5,924 bases of DNA from Chloroflexota bacterium (GTDB lineage Bacteria; Chloroflexota; Anaerolineae; J102), in contig JAJRXO010000646.1 of assembly GCA_024276255.1 (NCBI GenBank), forward strand, positions 1 through 5,924, in the 5' to 3' direction. The position numbers were made by a program, and so were the translations under genes. Below the pieces are notes generated by a model. That model was not told the origin of the DNA. It did no database searches and saw nothing but the letters and a program-made list of their open reading frames with translations. Positions 1 through 5,055 of this stretch are shown piece by piece (position 1 is the stretch's first letter; the number at the start of each line of letters is the position of its first letter).

Positions 1-276
1 GTAGTTGCGCATGTGCTTCCAGGCTATTTCGTGGGCGATCACGGTGTTGCTCAGCCACTGGCTGCCCAGACAATGCCCACGATGGTGGTCGGTGATCACC
101 ACATAGAGGATGGGCAGGCCGCCGCTGATCTCGTCGATCGTGCGCCGCCAGGCTTTGGCTTCGTTGGGGATCATGGGGCTGTCAAAGCAGATGACGCCTT
201 CGGATGTGACGATGAAGCCGGGATTGCTGTTGTGGAAGGTGGTTTCGGTATAGACCTGGGGGGCTAGTTCGTACAT
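1..276 (-). CDS. MBL-fold metallo-hydrolase-like protein, N-terminal part (runs off the window)
   Basis: Only the first 92 codons are present; the gene continues past base 1. The start is the ATG at 276-274. An in-frame TAG lies ten codons upstream with no other start between, but there is no clear Shine-Dalgarno site. The protein opens like a metallo-beta-lactamase-fold hydrolase: short beta strands, then NPGFIVTSEGVICFDSP (residues 18-34), where such proteins have their 'N.g.iv...g.vliDtp' strands, then YVVITDHHRGHCLGSQWL (58-75) at the place of the first metal loop, then VIAHE (79-83). The metal motif is odd. The canonical H-x-H-x-D-H reads D63-H64-H65-R66-G67-H68, so the first His and the Asp are not in their usual places. 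This may mark a subfamily or an enzyme with altered metal binding. The substrate cannot be told because the rest of the active site is outside the window. Family assignment is fairly sure; function is unknown. Confidence 0.72.
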   Translation of the reverse strand, partial: MYELAPQVYTETTFHNSNPGFIVTSEGVICFDSPMIPNEAKAWRRTIDEISGGLPILYVVITDHHRGHCLGSQWLSNTVIAHEIAWKHMRNY

Positions 277-406
277 AAGCGGGGAATGAGTGCTGAAAGG
301 TGACTATCTTTTCGGCATCTGGTAATCCAGTGAGGAGCGATGGCGATTGCTTCGAAAATAGGAAAAAGTAGACAAGGGTAAAAGGGAGAAGGGGGACGGC
401 TCTGTT

Positions 407-448
407 TGTAAACTGGTAAACCGGTAAACCAGAAAACCCGTAAACCGG
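407..448. repeat. Degenerate period-8 tandem array (about 5 units)
   Basis: The core taaac, or aaaac in one unit, recurs at 409, 417, 425, 433 and 441, exactly 8 bases apart, with units close to ggtaaacc. The other gap holds the same unit as its complement (ggtttacc) at 4392-4407. Because the period is not a multiple of three, all frames give pseudo-peptides here; it is not coding. Confidence 0.75.
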
Positions 449-474
449 GGATTGTCGCCTGAGCAAAATGGTAG

Positions 475-514
475 AAATCTGCGCAAATCTGCATGTATCT
501 GCGTCATCTGCGTC
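475..514. repeat. Degenerate period-10 array of ATCTGC
   Basis: ATCTGC occurs at 477, 487, 497 and 506, with spacings of 10, 10 and 9 bases and similar flanks (units near aaatctgcgc). The spacing is close to one DNA helical turn. This kind of short array is common between genes in environmental bacterial genomes. No function can be assigned. Confidence 0.65.
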
Positions 515-579
515 CTATTTTCGTCGTTATGTGGTGAGCTAGTGCTCATTGCGACTGCTTCGTAAATAACGTTTGTTAA

Positions 580-643
580 GTCGCCGGATTAGGAATCCGG
601 CTCAGAGCAAGCTGCTATAGGACGGATTCGTAATCCGCCCGAC
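580..643. repeat. Palindromic inverted repeat, REP- or MITE-like
   Basis: Bases 580-601 (gtcgccggattaggaatccggc) pair with 621-643, whose reverse complement differs by three substitutions and one extra base. The loop is about 19 bases (602-620). Each arm is itself a near palindrome (ggattaggaatcc and ggattcgtaatcc), so the element can fold as one long hairpin or two short ones. It sits 70 bases beyond the stop of the editing gene and could end its transcript, although no strong T-tract follows on the minus strand. I infer a REP-like or small non-autonomous mobile repeat; no transposase is in the window. Confidence 0.65.
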
Positions 644-651
644 AGTGCCAC

Positions 652-691
652 TTATTTTCATCTTCATCGGCGTGCTGCCGCTCGTGAGGCC
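652..691 (+). repeat. Dispersed repeat unit, copy 1
   Basis: Bases 655-683 match 4452-4480 at 27 of 29 positions in the same orientation; the wider unit 652-691 matches 4449-4488 at 33 of 40. A shared aattgat follows in both copies (697-703 and 4491-4497). The unit lies between the inverted repeat and the end of the editing gene. It is not coding in any frame I recognise. Confidence 0.65.
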
Positions 692-713
692 TGCTGAATT
701 GATGAGAGACCGC

Positions 714-1910
714 TCATGGCGCTTGCCGGAGTTCGGAGCTGAGGACGTCGAACAGGGCCTGAATGGCCGACAGCGATCCGGCGCCGCCCTGTACGGTGTG
801 GGCATTGCCGCCGCCCTTGATATCGGCCTGCGCCCGGATGAGGGGCAGAAATCGGCTGAGATCGAGATCGACATCTGCGGAGCGGGTGATCATCCAGCGA
901 GGCCGGGGAGCGTCGAGAGCCAGCATGACCAGGCACTGACCCTGAGCGGTGAGCTCGCCCGCCAGACGCCCCAGGTTTTTGGCGTCGGCATCGCTGATCA
1001 CATGCCGAATCAGGCGCAGGCCCTGCACTCGGGGCGCTTTGGCCCACAGGGTTTGGGCCATGCTGCGCGCAAGTTGACTTTGCAGATTGCGCAGGCGACG
1101 ATGCGCCTGCTTGAGCTCGTCTTGCAGACTGCCGACCGCATCGGGCAGGGCGTCGATCCCGGTGGTGAGCTGTTCGCCGAGCTGGTGAGTGATGCGCAGC
1201 CGTCGGCGATAGTCGGCCCAGGCGCGTTGCCCGCACAGGAAGTGCAAGCGGGTCTGGTCGCCCCGGCGTTCGACTTTGGTGACGATGATGGCGCCGATGG
1301 CGGCTGTGCTGCGTACATGGGTGCCGCCGCAGGCACAACGATCGAGATCGGCTATCTCGACCACGCGCAGGGGGCCGTTGACATCGGGTTGTTTGCGCAG
1401 GCCCGGGACTTGCGCTTGCTGAGGATCGAGCAGACGGCTGCTGATTGGCCGATCTTCGGCGATGATGGCCTGGCAACGATCGATGATCTCTGCCAGTTCC
1501 TGGCCGCCAGGCGGGGGGCCGGGCAGGTCGATGGTAAGGCTTTGCTCGCTGAGATGAAAGCCAATGGTGGGACGTTGAAGATGGGCCTCGATGAGGGCCG
1601 AGAGCACGTGCTGGCCGCTGTGTTGCTGCATGTGATCCCAGCGCCGGGGCCAGTCGATTGCACCATGCAGTTCATCCTGGCCTTCGGGAAGACGATCGAG
1701 CACATGCAGGATCTCTCCGTCCTCGGCGATCACATCCAGCACGCGGGCCTCGCCCAGGCTGCCGGTATCGTGGGGCTGGCCGCCGCCCGTGGGGTAGAAG
1801 AGCGTACGGTTGAGGATGACGGCCGGATGGTCGCCGTGGCGGATGTGAAGGACGCGGGCTGTGAAGTGCTGGCGGTAGGGGTCAGCCCAGTAAAGTTTGC
1901 GTGTGAGCAT
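714..1910 (-). CDS. alaX: Alanyl-tRNA editing protein, long AlaX type with DHHA1 domain
   Basis: A 398-residue stand-alone homologue of the editing half of alanyl-tRNA synthetase. Such proteins act in the cytoplasm in trans and hydrolyse Ser- or Gly-tRNA(Ala), preventing mistranslation of Ala codons. The editing domain shows FYPTGGGQPHDTG (residues 38-50) and both zinc-binding elements: H97-x3-H101 in HMQQHSGQH, and C194-x3-H198 in CACGGTH. A helical, probably coiled-coil linker (about 257-290) leads to a C-terminal DHHA1 domain with the Gly-rich KGGGNAHTVQGGA (365-377), like the C-Ala domain of AlaRS. There is no aminoacylation domain, so it cannot charge tRNA. All expected metal ligands are present, so it is probably active. 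The ATG at 1910 is chosen because an in-frame stop lies four codons upstream; no good Shine-Dalgarno site is seen. It follows glycogen synthase by 111 bases and has its own promoter. Confidence 0.93.
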   Translation of the reverse strand: MLTRKLYWADPYRQHFTARVLHIRHGDHPAVILNRTLFYPTGGGQPHDTGSLGEARVLDVIAEDGEILHVLDRLPEGQDELHGAIDWPRRWDHMQQHSGQHVLSALIEAHLQRPTIGFHLSEQSLTIDLPGPPPGGQELAEIIDRCQAIIAEDRPISSRLLDPQQAQVPGLRKQPDVNGPLRVVEIADLDRCACGGTHVRSTAAIGAIIVTKVERRGDQTRLHFLCGQRAWADYRRRLRITHQLGEQLTTGIDALPDAVGSLQDELKQAHRRLRNLQSQLARSMAQTLWAKAPRVQGLRLIRHVISDADAKNLGRLAGELTAQGQCLVMLALDAPRPRWMITRSADVDLDLSRFLPLIRAQADIKGGGNAHTVQGGAGSLSAIQALFDVLSSELRQAP

Positions 1911-1947
1911 AGGCAGGATTCAGAAAAGCCGGGATAGGCCAAAGTGT

Positions 1948-1976
1948 AGAATAGCATAACAGCGGCGTGCGGTCAA
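1948..1976 (-). promoter_or_regulatory. Sigma70-type promoter with extended -10, for the alanyl-tRNA editing gene
   Basis: Read on the minus strand: TTGACC at 1976-1971, a 17-base spacer, and TATTCT at 1953-1948 preceded by TGC, an extended -10. Transcription would start near 1941, giving a leader of about 30 bases before the ATG at 1910. It lies in the gap after the glycogen synthase stop, so the editing gene need not depend on read-through. Confidence 0.7.
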
Positions 1977-2021
1977 TGGCCTGAGCGATTTTGACGGGCG
2001 TGGGCATTGATGTCTTCTGCT

Positions 2022-3509
2022 TTACGCGGGCCGGCCGGTGTTTTTAAGCGAGTAGGCCCTGCGGTAGAGCTGATGGTATTGTTGAGCGGGTTGCGTCCAC
2101 GAAACGTCCTGCCGCATGGCGGACTGCTGGATTTGATGCCAGATGGCGGGCTGGCGATACAGGGTGACCGCGCGCACGACGGCGGCGAAGAGGGCCATGC
2201 TGTCGTAGGGACGGAAGCTGAAACCGCTGCCCGTGGCCGGCGGGTTGTGGTCAAGGACGGTGTCGGCAAGGCCGCCGGTGGCATGCACGACGGGCACCGC
2301 CCCATAGCGCATGGCTATCAGCTGGTCGAGCCCGCAGGGTTCGTGCCGCGAGGGCATGAGGAAGATATCGGAGCCGGAAATAATGCGACGTCGCAGGTCG
2401 TCGGCGTAGGTCAGGCGCAGGGCCAGACGTCGCGGATAGCGCTCGTGAAGATAATTGAGGTGGTCATGATAGCGTTGATCGCCCACGCCCATGATCACCC
2501 ACTGGGCATCGATGTGCTGGAGCAGGGGTTCGAGTACGGGCATGAGGATATCGTAGCCCTTGTGCTCGTGCAGGCGGGAGCTAAGGCTGATGACGGGCAC
2601 CTCGGCCGCGACTTTCAGCCCCATCTCGGCTTGCAACATGCTTTTACACTGACTGCGGGCTGCCAGATCGTCGGCGTCGTAAGTGGCGGGGATGGTTGTG
2701 TCGGTGGCAGGATCATACAGGGCGGTGTCGATGCCATTGAGGATGCCAAACAGGCGATGCTGGCGATCACGCAGGATGGGGTCGAGCCCTTCACCAAAGT
2801 CCGGGGTGAGGATCTCGCGGGCATAGGTGGGGCTGACGGTGGTGATGATGTCTGCAAAGATGATGCCGCGGCCCATAAGGCTGACCACCTGGTTAAGCGA
2901 GGGGGAAACATCGGGGTGGGCGATGAATCCCTGCGATGCCAGACCCGCGACCTCCAGCACCCGATGGCCAAAGATGCCCTGGTAGGAGAGGTTGTGGATG
3001 GTGTAGACGACGGCCGTCTCTCGGTAAAGGGGATCGTCGGCGTAGATGCTGCGTAGCCAGTTGGCAATGATGGCGGTTTGCCATTCGTTGGTGTGCAGGA
3101 TATGGGGTTGCCATTGCAGATGGCGCATGGCCTCGAGGCTGGCACGACAATAGAAAATAAAGCGTTCGGCGTCGTCGGGATAGGAATAAATGCCCTGTCG
3201 GCTGCCGAAGAGGCGCTCATGTTCGATGAAATAGATGGGGAGGTCGGCATCCGGCGCCTGCCAGAGCCCGGCTGTCTCCGTTTCGTTCTCGAATGGCACG
3301 GCAAAGGTGTCGATGATCCTGCGAAAGCCCAGGGCCTGGGGATCGATGTGGCCGTAGCGGGGCAGGATGACGCGTATATCGTCACCCAGCTGACGCAGGG
3401 CGCGGGGCAGCGAACCGGCTACCTGGGCCAGCCCGCCTGTGCGGGCATAGGGCACGATTTCGGCGCTGAAATAGAGGATATTGAAGGGGGTTTGGGGAGA
3501 CGTGGGCAT
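2022..3509 (-). CDS. glgA: Glycogen synthase (ADP-glucose type, GT5)
   Basis: A 495-residue cytoplasmic glucosyltransferase that extends alpha-1,4-glucan chains with glucose from ADP-glucose; the length is usual for bacterial GlgA. The N-terminal GT5 catalytic domain begins with ILYFSAEIVPYARTGGLAQV (11-30) and continues with HTNEWQTA (139-146), IHNLSYQGIF (171-180) and LNGID (257-261). The C-terminal GT-B half has SRLHEHKGYDIL (311-322) with R312 and K317, then PSRHEPCGLDQL (386-397) with catalytic-region E390, then ATGGLADTV (410-418). These match the known E. coli Arg300/Lys305/Glu377 set. One departure: the Lys of the K-x-G-G-L motif (E. coli Lys15, implicated in ADP-glucose binding) is Arg23 here. 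The ATG at 3509 is the only start after an in-frame stop at 3557-3555; no strong Shine-Dalgarno site is seen. No other glycogen gene is adjacent. I found no clear promoter in the leader. Confidence 0.96.
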   Translation of the reverse strand: MPTSPQTPFNILYFSAEIVPYARTGGLAQVAGSLPRALRQLGDDIRVILPRYGHIDPQALGFRRIIDTFAVPFENETETAGLWQAPDADLPIYFIEHERLFGSRQGIYSYPDDAERFIFYCRASLEAMRHLQWQPHILHTNEWQTAIIANWLRSIYADDPLYRETAVVYTIHNLSYQGIFGHRVLEVAGLASQGFIAHPDVSPSLNQVVSLMGRGIIFADIITTVSPTYAREILTPDFGEGLDPILRDRQHRLFGILNGIDTALYDPATDTTIPATYDADDLAARSQCKSMLQAEMGLKVAAEVPVISLSSRLHEHKGYDILMPVLEPLLQHIDAQWVIMGVGDQRYHDHLNYLHERYPRRLALRLTYADDLRRRIISGSDIFLMPSRHEPCGLDQLIAMRYGAVPVVHATGGLADTVLDHNPPATGSGFSFRPYDSMALFAAVVRAVTLYRQPAIWHQIQQSAMRQDVSWTQPAQQYHQLYRRAYSLKNTGRPA

Positions 3510-3575
3510 GGCGGCGTACCGTGGCTGGTCGGTGAGTCTGGAGCTTGGTGTTGCTCAAGCTGTGAGTGCAAACAA

Positions 3576-3607
3576 GCAACGCCAACGAAATCACTCGTTG
3601 GCGTTGC
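3576..3607 (-). terminator. Rho-independent terminator of the ferritin gene
   Basis: A perfect 13-bp stem (3576-3588 against 3595-3607) with a 6-base loop begins 25 bases past the ferritin stop. On the minus strand it is followed by TTGTTTG. On the plus strand no T-run follows, so it works for the minus strand only. It separates ferritin from glycogen synthase. Confidence 0.82.
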
Positions 3608-3631
3608 ATTGGCATGGTCGCTTTGTGCTGA

Positions 3632-4147
3632 TCAGGCGGCCGGGGCTTCCGCGCTCATGGGGGGACGAGCTGCCATTTCGCGGTCCATGGCCAGCAGGCC
3701 GGGGCCGAAGTCGCCGATCATGCGCAGTTGCTGAATGGCGTCGTCGGCGTTCTTCTCTTCTTCCACCTGCTCGGTAATGAACCACTGCAGCAGCACTTCG
3801 GTGGGATAGTCGCCTTCTTCTTTGGCCAGTTGATAGAGCTGGTTGATGAGGGAGGTCACGTATTGTTCGTGCTCGAGCGCGTTTTCAAACACGTGCTGTA
3901 CACTGTCCCAGGCGGTGGGCGGGGCGTCGATGCCCTTGAGCACGACCCGGCCCCCGCGATCGACAAGGTAGTCGAAGAATTTCAGGGCGTGGAAGAGTTC
4001 TTCTTCGTACTGGATGCGCATCCAGTGTGCGAAACCGGGCAGGTTGATGTCCTCGAGATAGGCGGCCATGGCAAGATATAGATAGGCCGAGTAGAATTCG
4101 GCGTTGATTTGTTCGTTAATCGCATTTTGCAGTTTTTCACTGAACAT
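3632..4147 (-). CDS. ftnA: Non-haem bacterial ferritin (FtnA type)
   Basis: A 171-residue subunit of the 24-mer iron-storage cage, which oxidises Fe(II) and stores it as a mineral in the cytoplasm. All ferroxidase ligands fall at the same numbers as in E. coli FtnA: E17, E50 and H53 (EEELFH, 48-53), E94 (EHEQY, 92-96), and Q127 and E130 (EQVEEEKN, 126-133). Tyr24, conserved near the centre, is also present. There is no haem-ligand Met of the bacterioferritin type at the expected position. The C-terminus ends in an Ala/Pro-rich tail (about 159-171), probably disordered. The ATG at 4147 is supported by GGGAG (4161-4157) nine bases upstream. The gene has its own near-consensus promoter and its own terminator, so it is probably monocistronic. 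The antisense plus-strand frames are shadows. Confidence 0.96.
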   Translation of the reverse strand: MFSEKLQNAINEQINAEFYSAYLYLAMAAYLEDINLPGFAHWMRIQYEEELFHALKFFDYLVDRGGRVVLKGIDAPPTAWDSVQHVFENALEHEQYVTSLINQLYQLAKEEGDYPTEVLLQWFITEQVEEEKNADDAIQQLRMIGDFGPGLLAMDREMAARPPMSAEAPAA

Positions 4148-4213
4148 GATGTATGGCTCCCATGAGTTGAGTTACGGAGTTGGCTAGAGATTCACATAGA
4201 AGGTGTTGTGTTG

Positions 4214-4242
4214 ATTGTACTCGCTGTGACACCCGCTGTCAA
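4214..4242 (-). promoter_or_regulatory. Near-consensus sigma70 promoter of ferritin
   Basis: On the minus strand: TTGACA at 4242-4237, a 17-base spacer, and TACAAT at 4219-4214. Start would be near 4207, giving a leader of about 60 bases. ACAGCG occurs twice, 12 bases apart (4239-4234 overlapping the -35, and 4227-4222 in the spacer), a possible site for a regulator. I see no 19-bp Fur box. Confidence 0.82.
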
Positions 4243-4338
4243 TGATGTTGCCTACAATTAAGTCAGAGGCTGTTTTGAGTAAGCAGGGCTGCTTTGTAAG
4301 TAGGACACAGATTGGTGTCTATGTAGACCCGTATCACA

Positions 4339-4423
4339 GTAGACCAGGAGACCAGAGGACCAGGACTGTTGGGGGCGGCGCTGCCCACCCCGGTTTACCG
4401 GTTTACCGGTTTTCTGGTCTTCC
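4339..4423. repeat. Two degenerate period-8 arrays
   Basis: The first has three units, gtagacca, ggagacca and gaggacca, at 4339, 4347 and 4355. The second has ggtttacc at 4392 and 4400, then ggttttct at 4408 and ggtcttcc at 4416. The second is the complement of the array at 407-448. A 29-base non-periodic stretch (4363-4391) lies between the two. Confidence 0.7.
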
Positions 4424-4448
4424 GGGCTACAGCTGGTCTATGTGCATA

Positions 4449-4488
4449 TATTTTTCATCCTCATCGGCGTGCAGCCGCTCATGGCGCC
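4449..4488 (+). repeat. Dispersed repeat unit, copy 2
   Basis: This is the partner of 652-691, in the same orientation, matching at 27 of 29 positions in the core (4452-4480). It lies just after the period-8 arrays and about 35 bases before the putative promoter of the plus-strand pair. Confidence 0.65.
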
Positions 4489-4522
4489 TAAATTGATACA
4501 GTCTCCATTACGCGGCGCGTTA

Positions 4523-4551
4523 TTGCCAAATGACAACAATGCTGTTACACT
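4523..4551 (+). promoter_or_regulatory. Putative extended -10 promoter for the plus-strand pair
   Basis: TTGCCA (4523-4528), a 17-base spacer ending in TGT, then TACACT (4546-4551). The -35 matches consensus at five of six bases and the -10 at four, helped by the TG of an extended -10. Start would be near 4558, some 65 bases before the TTG start of the unknown gene. Confidence 0.5.
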
Positions 4552-4560
4552 TAGGATTGC

Positions 4561-4580
4561 ATGCGGCAAAGGCGCCGCAT
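4561..4580 (+). promoter_or_regulatory. Small inverted repeat at the likely transcript start
   Basis: atgcggc (4561-4567) pairs with gccgcat (4574-4580) around a 6-base centre. It would sit in the first bases of the leader. It could be an operator or a leader hairpin; it is too short to decide. Confidence 0.3.
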
Positions 4581-4607
4581 CATCCGGTAATGATGCCAGT
4601 CAAGTCC

Positions 4608-4613
4608 AGGAGG
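4608..4613 (+). promoter_or_regulatory. Strong Shine-Dalgarno site that points to a TTG start
   Basis: A full AGGAGG lies nine bases before TTG at 4623. The nearer ATG at 4615 is only one base away and in another frame, so it is not the start. The in-frame ATGs at 4530 and 4593 have no Shine-Dalgarno site. Confidence 0.6.
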
Positions 4614-4622
4614 TATGTCAAG

Positions 4623-4985
4623 TTGGTTATTCCAGCTGCTTTACTACGTCGCTTTTTTGTCGACGGAAGTTTACGGAATGAAGAGGAGGGAGTGGGGTTT
4701 GAATTGAGAAACCTGGTGGCCCCAACCACAATTACGTCATTGGGCCCCATCGAAGTCGATGACCAGGCTTTTGCTGCCAGTGAGATCACAATCATGGCCA
4801 GCAAGCCCCGGCCTGCCAGCGCTGTCACCCAGCAAGCGCCGCTGTTTTTGGCCATGGGCAAAGAGTTGTCTTTTCGCATCGACGGCCTGCATTTGTCGCC
4901 GGGCGAGCATCAGATCACCATTCATGCCGTCACCCGTGAGGTGGGGCCGGTGGTGATTGATGTGACTGAAAAGGTTTCAGACTGA
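4623..4985 (+). CDS. Small protein of unknown function, probably TTG start
   Basis: A protein of 120 residues from the TTG at 4623; the same frame opens earlier with ATG at 4593 or 4530. I do not recognise a named family. The sequence alternates hydrophobic and polar residues and looks beta-rich and soluble, with no signal peptide or membrane segment. Features that look conserved are GSLRN (15-19), GFELRN (25-30), APTTITSLGPIEVD (33-46), a variable middle rich in Ser, Pro and Ala (about 59-72), then LSPGEHQITIHAVTREVGPVVIDV (91-114). The ELRN and HQITI strands suggest a small beta-sandwich. There is no Cys and only two His, so a metal enzyme is unlikely. The TTG is chosen because a full AGGAGG sits nine bases before it and because it leaves a compact MVIPAALL start. 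It precedes alanine dehydrogenase by 70 bases on the same strand and may share its transcript. The frame is coherent, ends in TGA and has coding-like codon use. Confidence 0.75.
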   Translation: MVIPAALLRRFFVDGSLRNEEEGVGFELRNLVAPTTITSLGPIEVDDQAFAASEITIMASKPRPASAVTQQAPLFLAMGKELSFRIDGLHLSPGEHQITIHAVTREVGPVVIDVTEKVSD

Positions 4986-5002
4986 TCTTCGTCATTAGGC
5001 GG

Positions 5003-5021
5003 GCGGGCTTCTTGGGCCCGC
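5003..5021 (+). promoter_or_regulatory. GC-rich hairpin between the unknown gene and alanine dehydrogenase
   Basis: gcgggc (5003-5008) pairs with gcccgc (5016-5021) around a 7-base loop, beginning 17 bases past the stop of the unknown gene. No T-run follows, so a full terminator is unlikely; it may reduce read-through or protect the upstream message. I see only a poor promoter candidate (TTGGGC 5012, TATTCC 5035) for the next gene. Confidence 0.35.
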
Positions 5022-5055
5022 GAGCGCACTGATCTATTCCCATGGAGTATCATCA

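Larger units (their letters stand above)
343..568. repeat. 18-bp imperfect direct repeats bracketing a 226-bp block
   Basis: Bases 343-360 and 551-568 match at 16 of 18 positions, same orientation (gcgattgcttcgaaaata against gcgactgcttcgtaaata). Between them lie the purine-rich tract and both short-period arrays. The pair could be the boundary of an inserted or duplicated block, or two copies of a larger decayed repeat. A weaker match (13 of 17) occurs at 4286-4302 in the other gap. Confidence 0.4.
277..713. other. Repeat-rich non-coding gap
   Basis: About 440 bases lie between the start of the MBL-fold gene and the stop of the editing gene. Open frames here have translations dominated by repeat-derived peptides (for example repeated LPVY/F-T-G motifs) and match no protein family I know. 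The gap holds a purine-rich tract (about 359-399), a period-8 array, a period-10 array, a large inverted repeat and a dispersed unit, listed separately. No convincing promoter for the MBL-fold gene is visible here. Confidence 0.7.
4243..4522. other. Second repeat-rich non-coding gap, between divergent genes
   Basis: This stretch lies between the ferritin promoter and the promoter of the plus-strand pair. It has no credible gene; the frame at 4242-4496 is made of repeat sequence. It contains two period-8 stretches and the second copy of the dispersed unit. A small inverted repeat around gacac/gtgtc (about 4304-4319) has no evident role. Confidence 0.65.

Noticed and set aside
343..514. Period-8 and period-10 arrays as a CRISPR array
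   Set aside because: Units are 8-10 bases, contiguous and degenerate, with no spacers of 25-45 bases and no cas genes.
182..549. Minus-strand frames across the first gap, with repeated LPVY-type and IHADLRRF-type peptides
   Set aside because: These peptides come from the period-8 and period-10 arrays being read through in several frames; they are repeat DNA, and one frame overlaps the MBL-fold gene out of frame.
645..1937. Long plus-strand open frame of 430 codons opposite the editing gene
   Set aside because: It is the antisense of a clearly recognisable gene with all its motifs. GC-rich codon bias commonly leaves the complementary strand open, and its translation (rich in Gly, Ala, Asp) matches no family and has no Shine-Dalgarno site.
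2007..3056. Plus-strand open frame of 349 codons opposite glycogen synthase
   Set aside because: Same reason: mirror of a real GT5 gene, Gly/Asp/Val-rich translation without recognisable domains.
3542..3561. 6-bp inverted repeat in the glycogen synthase leader as a regulatory hairpin or riboswitch
   Set aside because: The stem (agcttg/caagct, 8-base loop) is too short, and no known riboswitch core is recognisable in this leader of about 70 bases.
4615..4707. Thirty-residue frame starting ATG one base after AGGAGG, with a hydrophobic stretch
   Set aside because: The spacing is too short for the Shine-Dalgarno site to serve this ATG, and the overlapping TTG frame gives a longer coherent protein.
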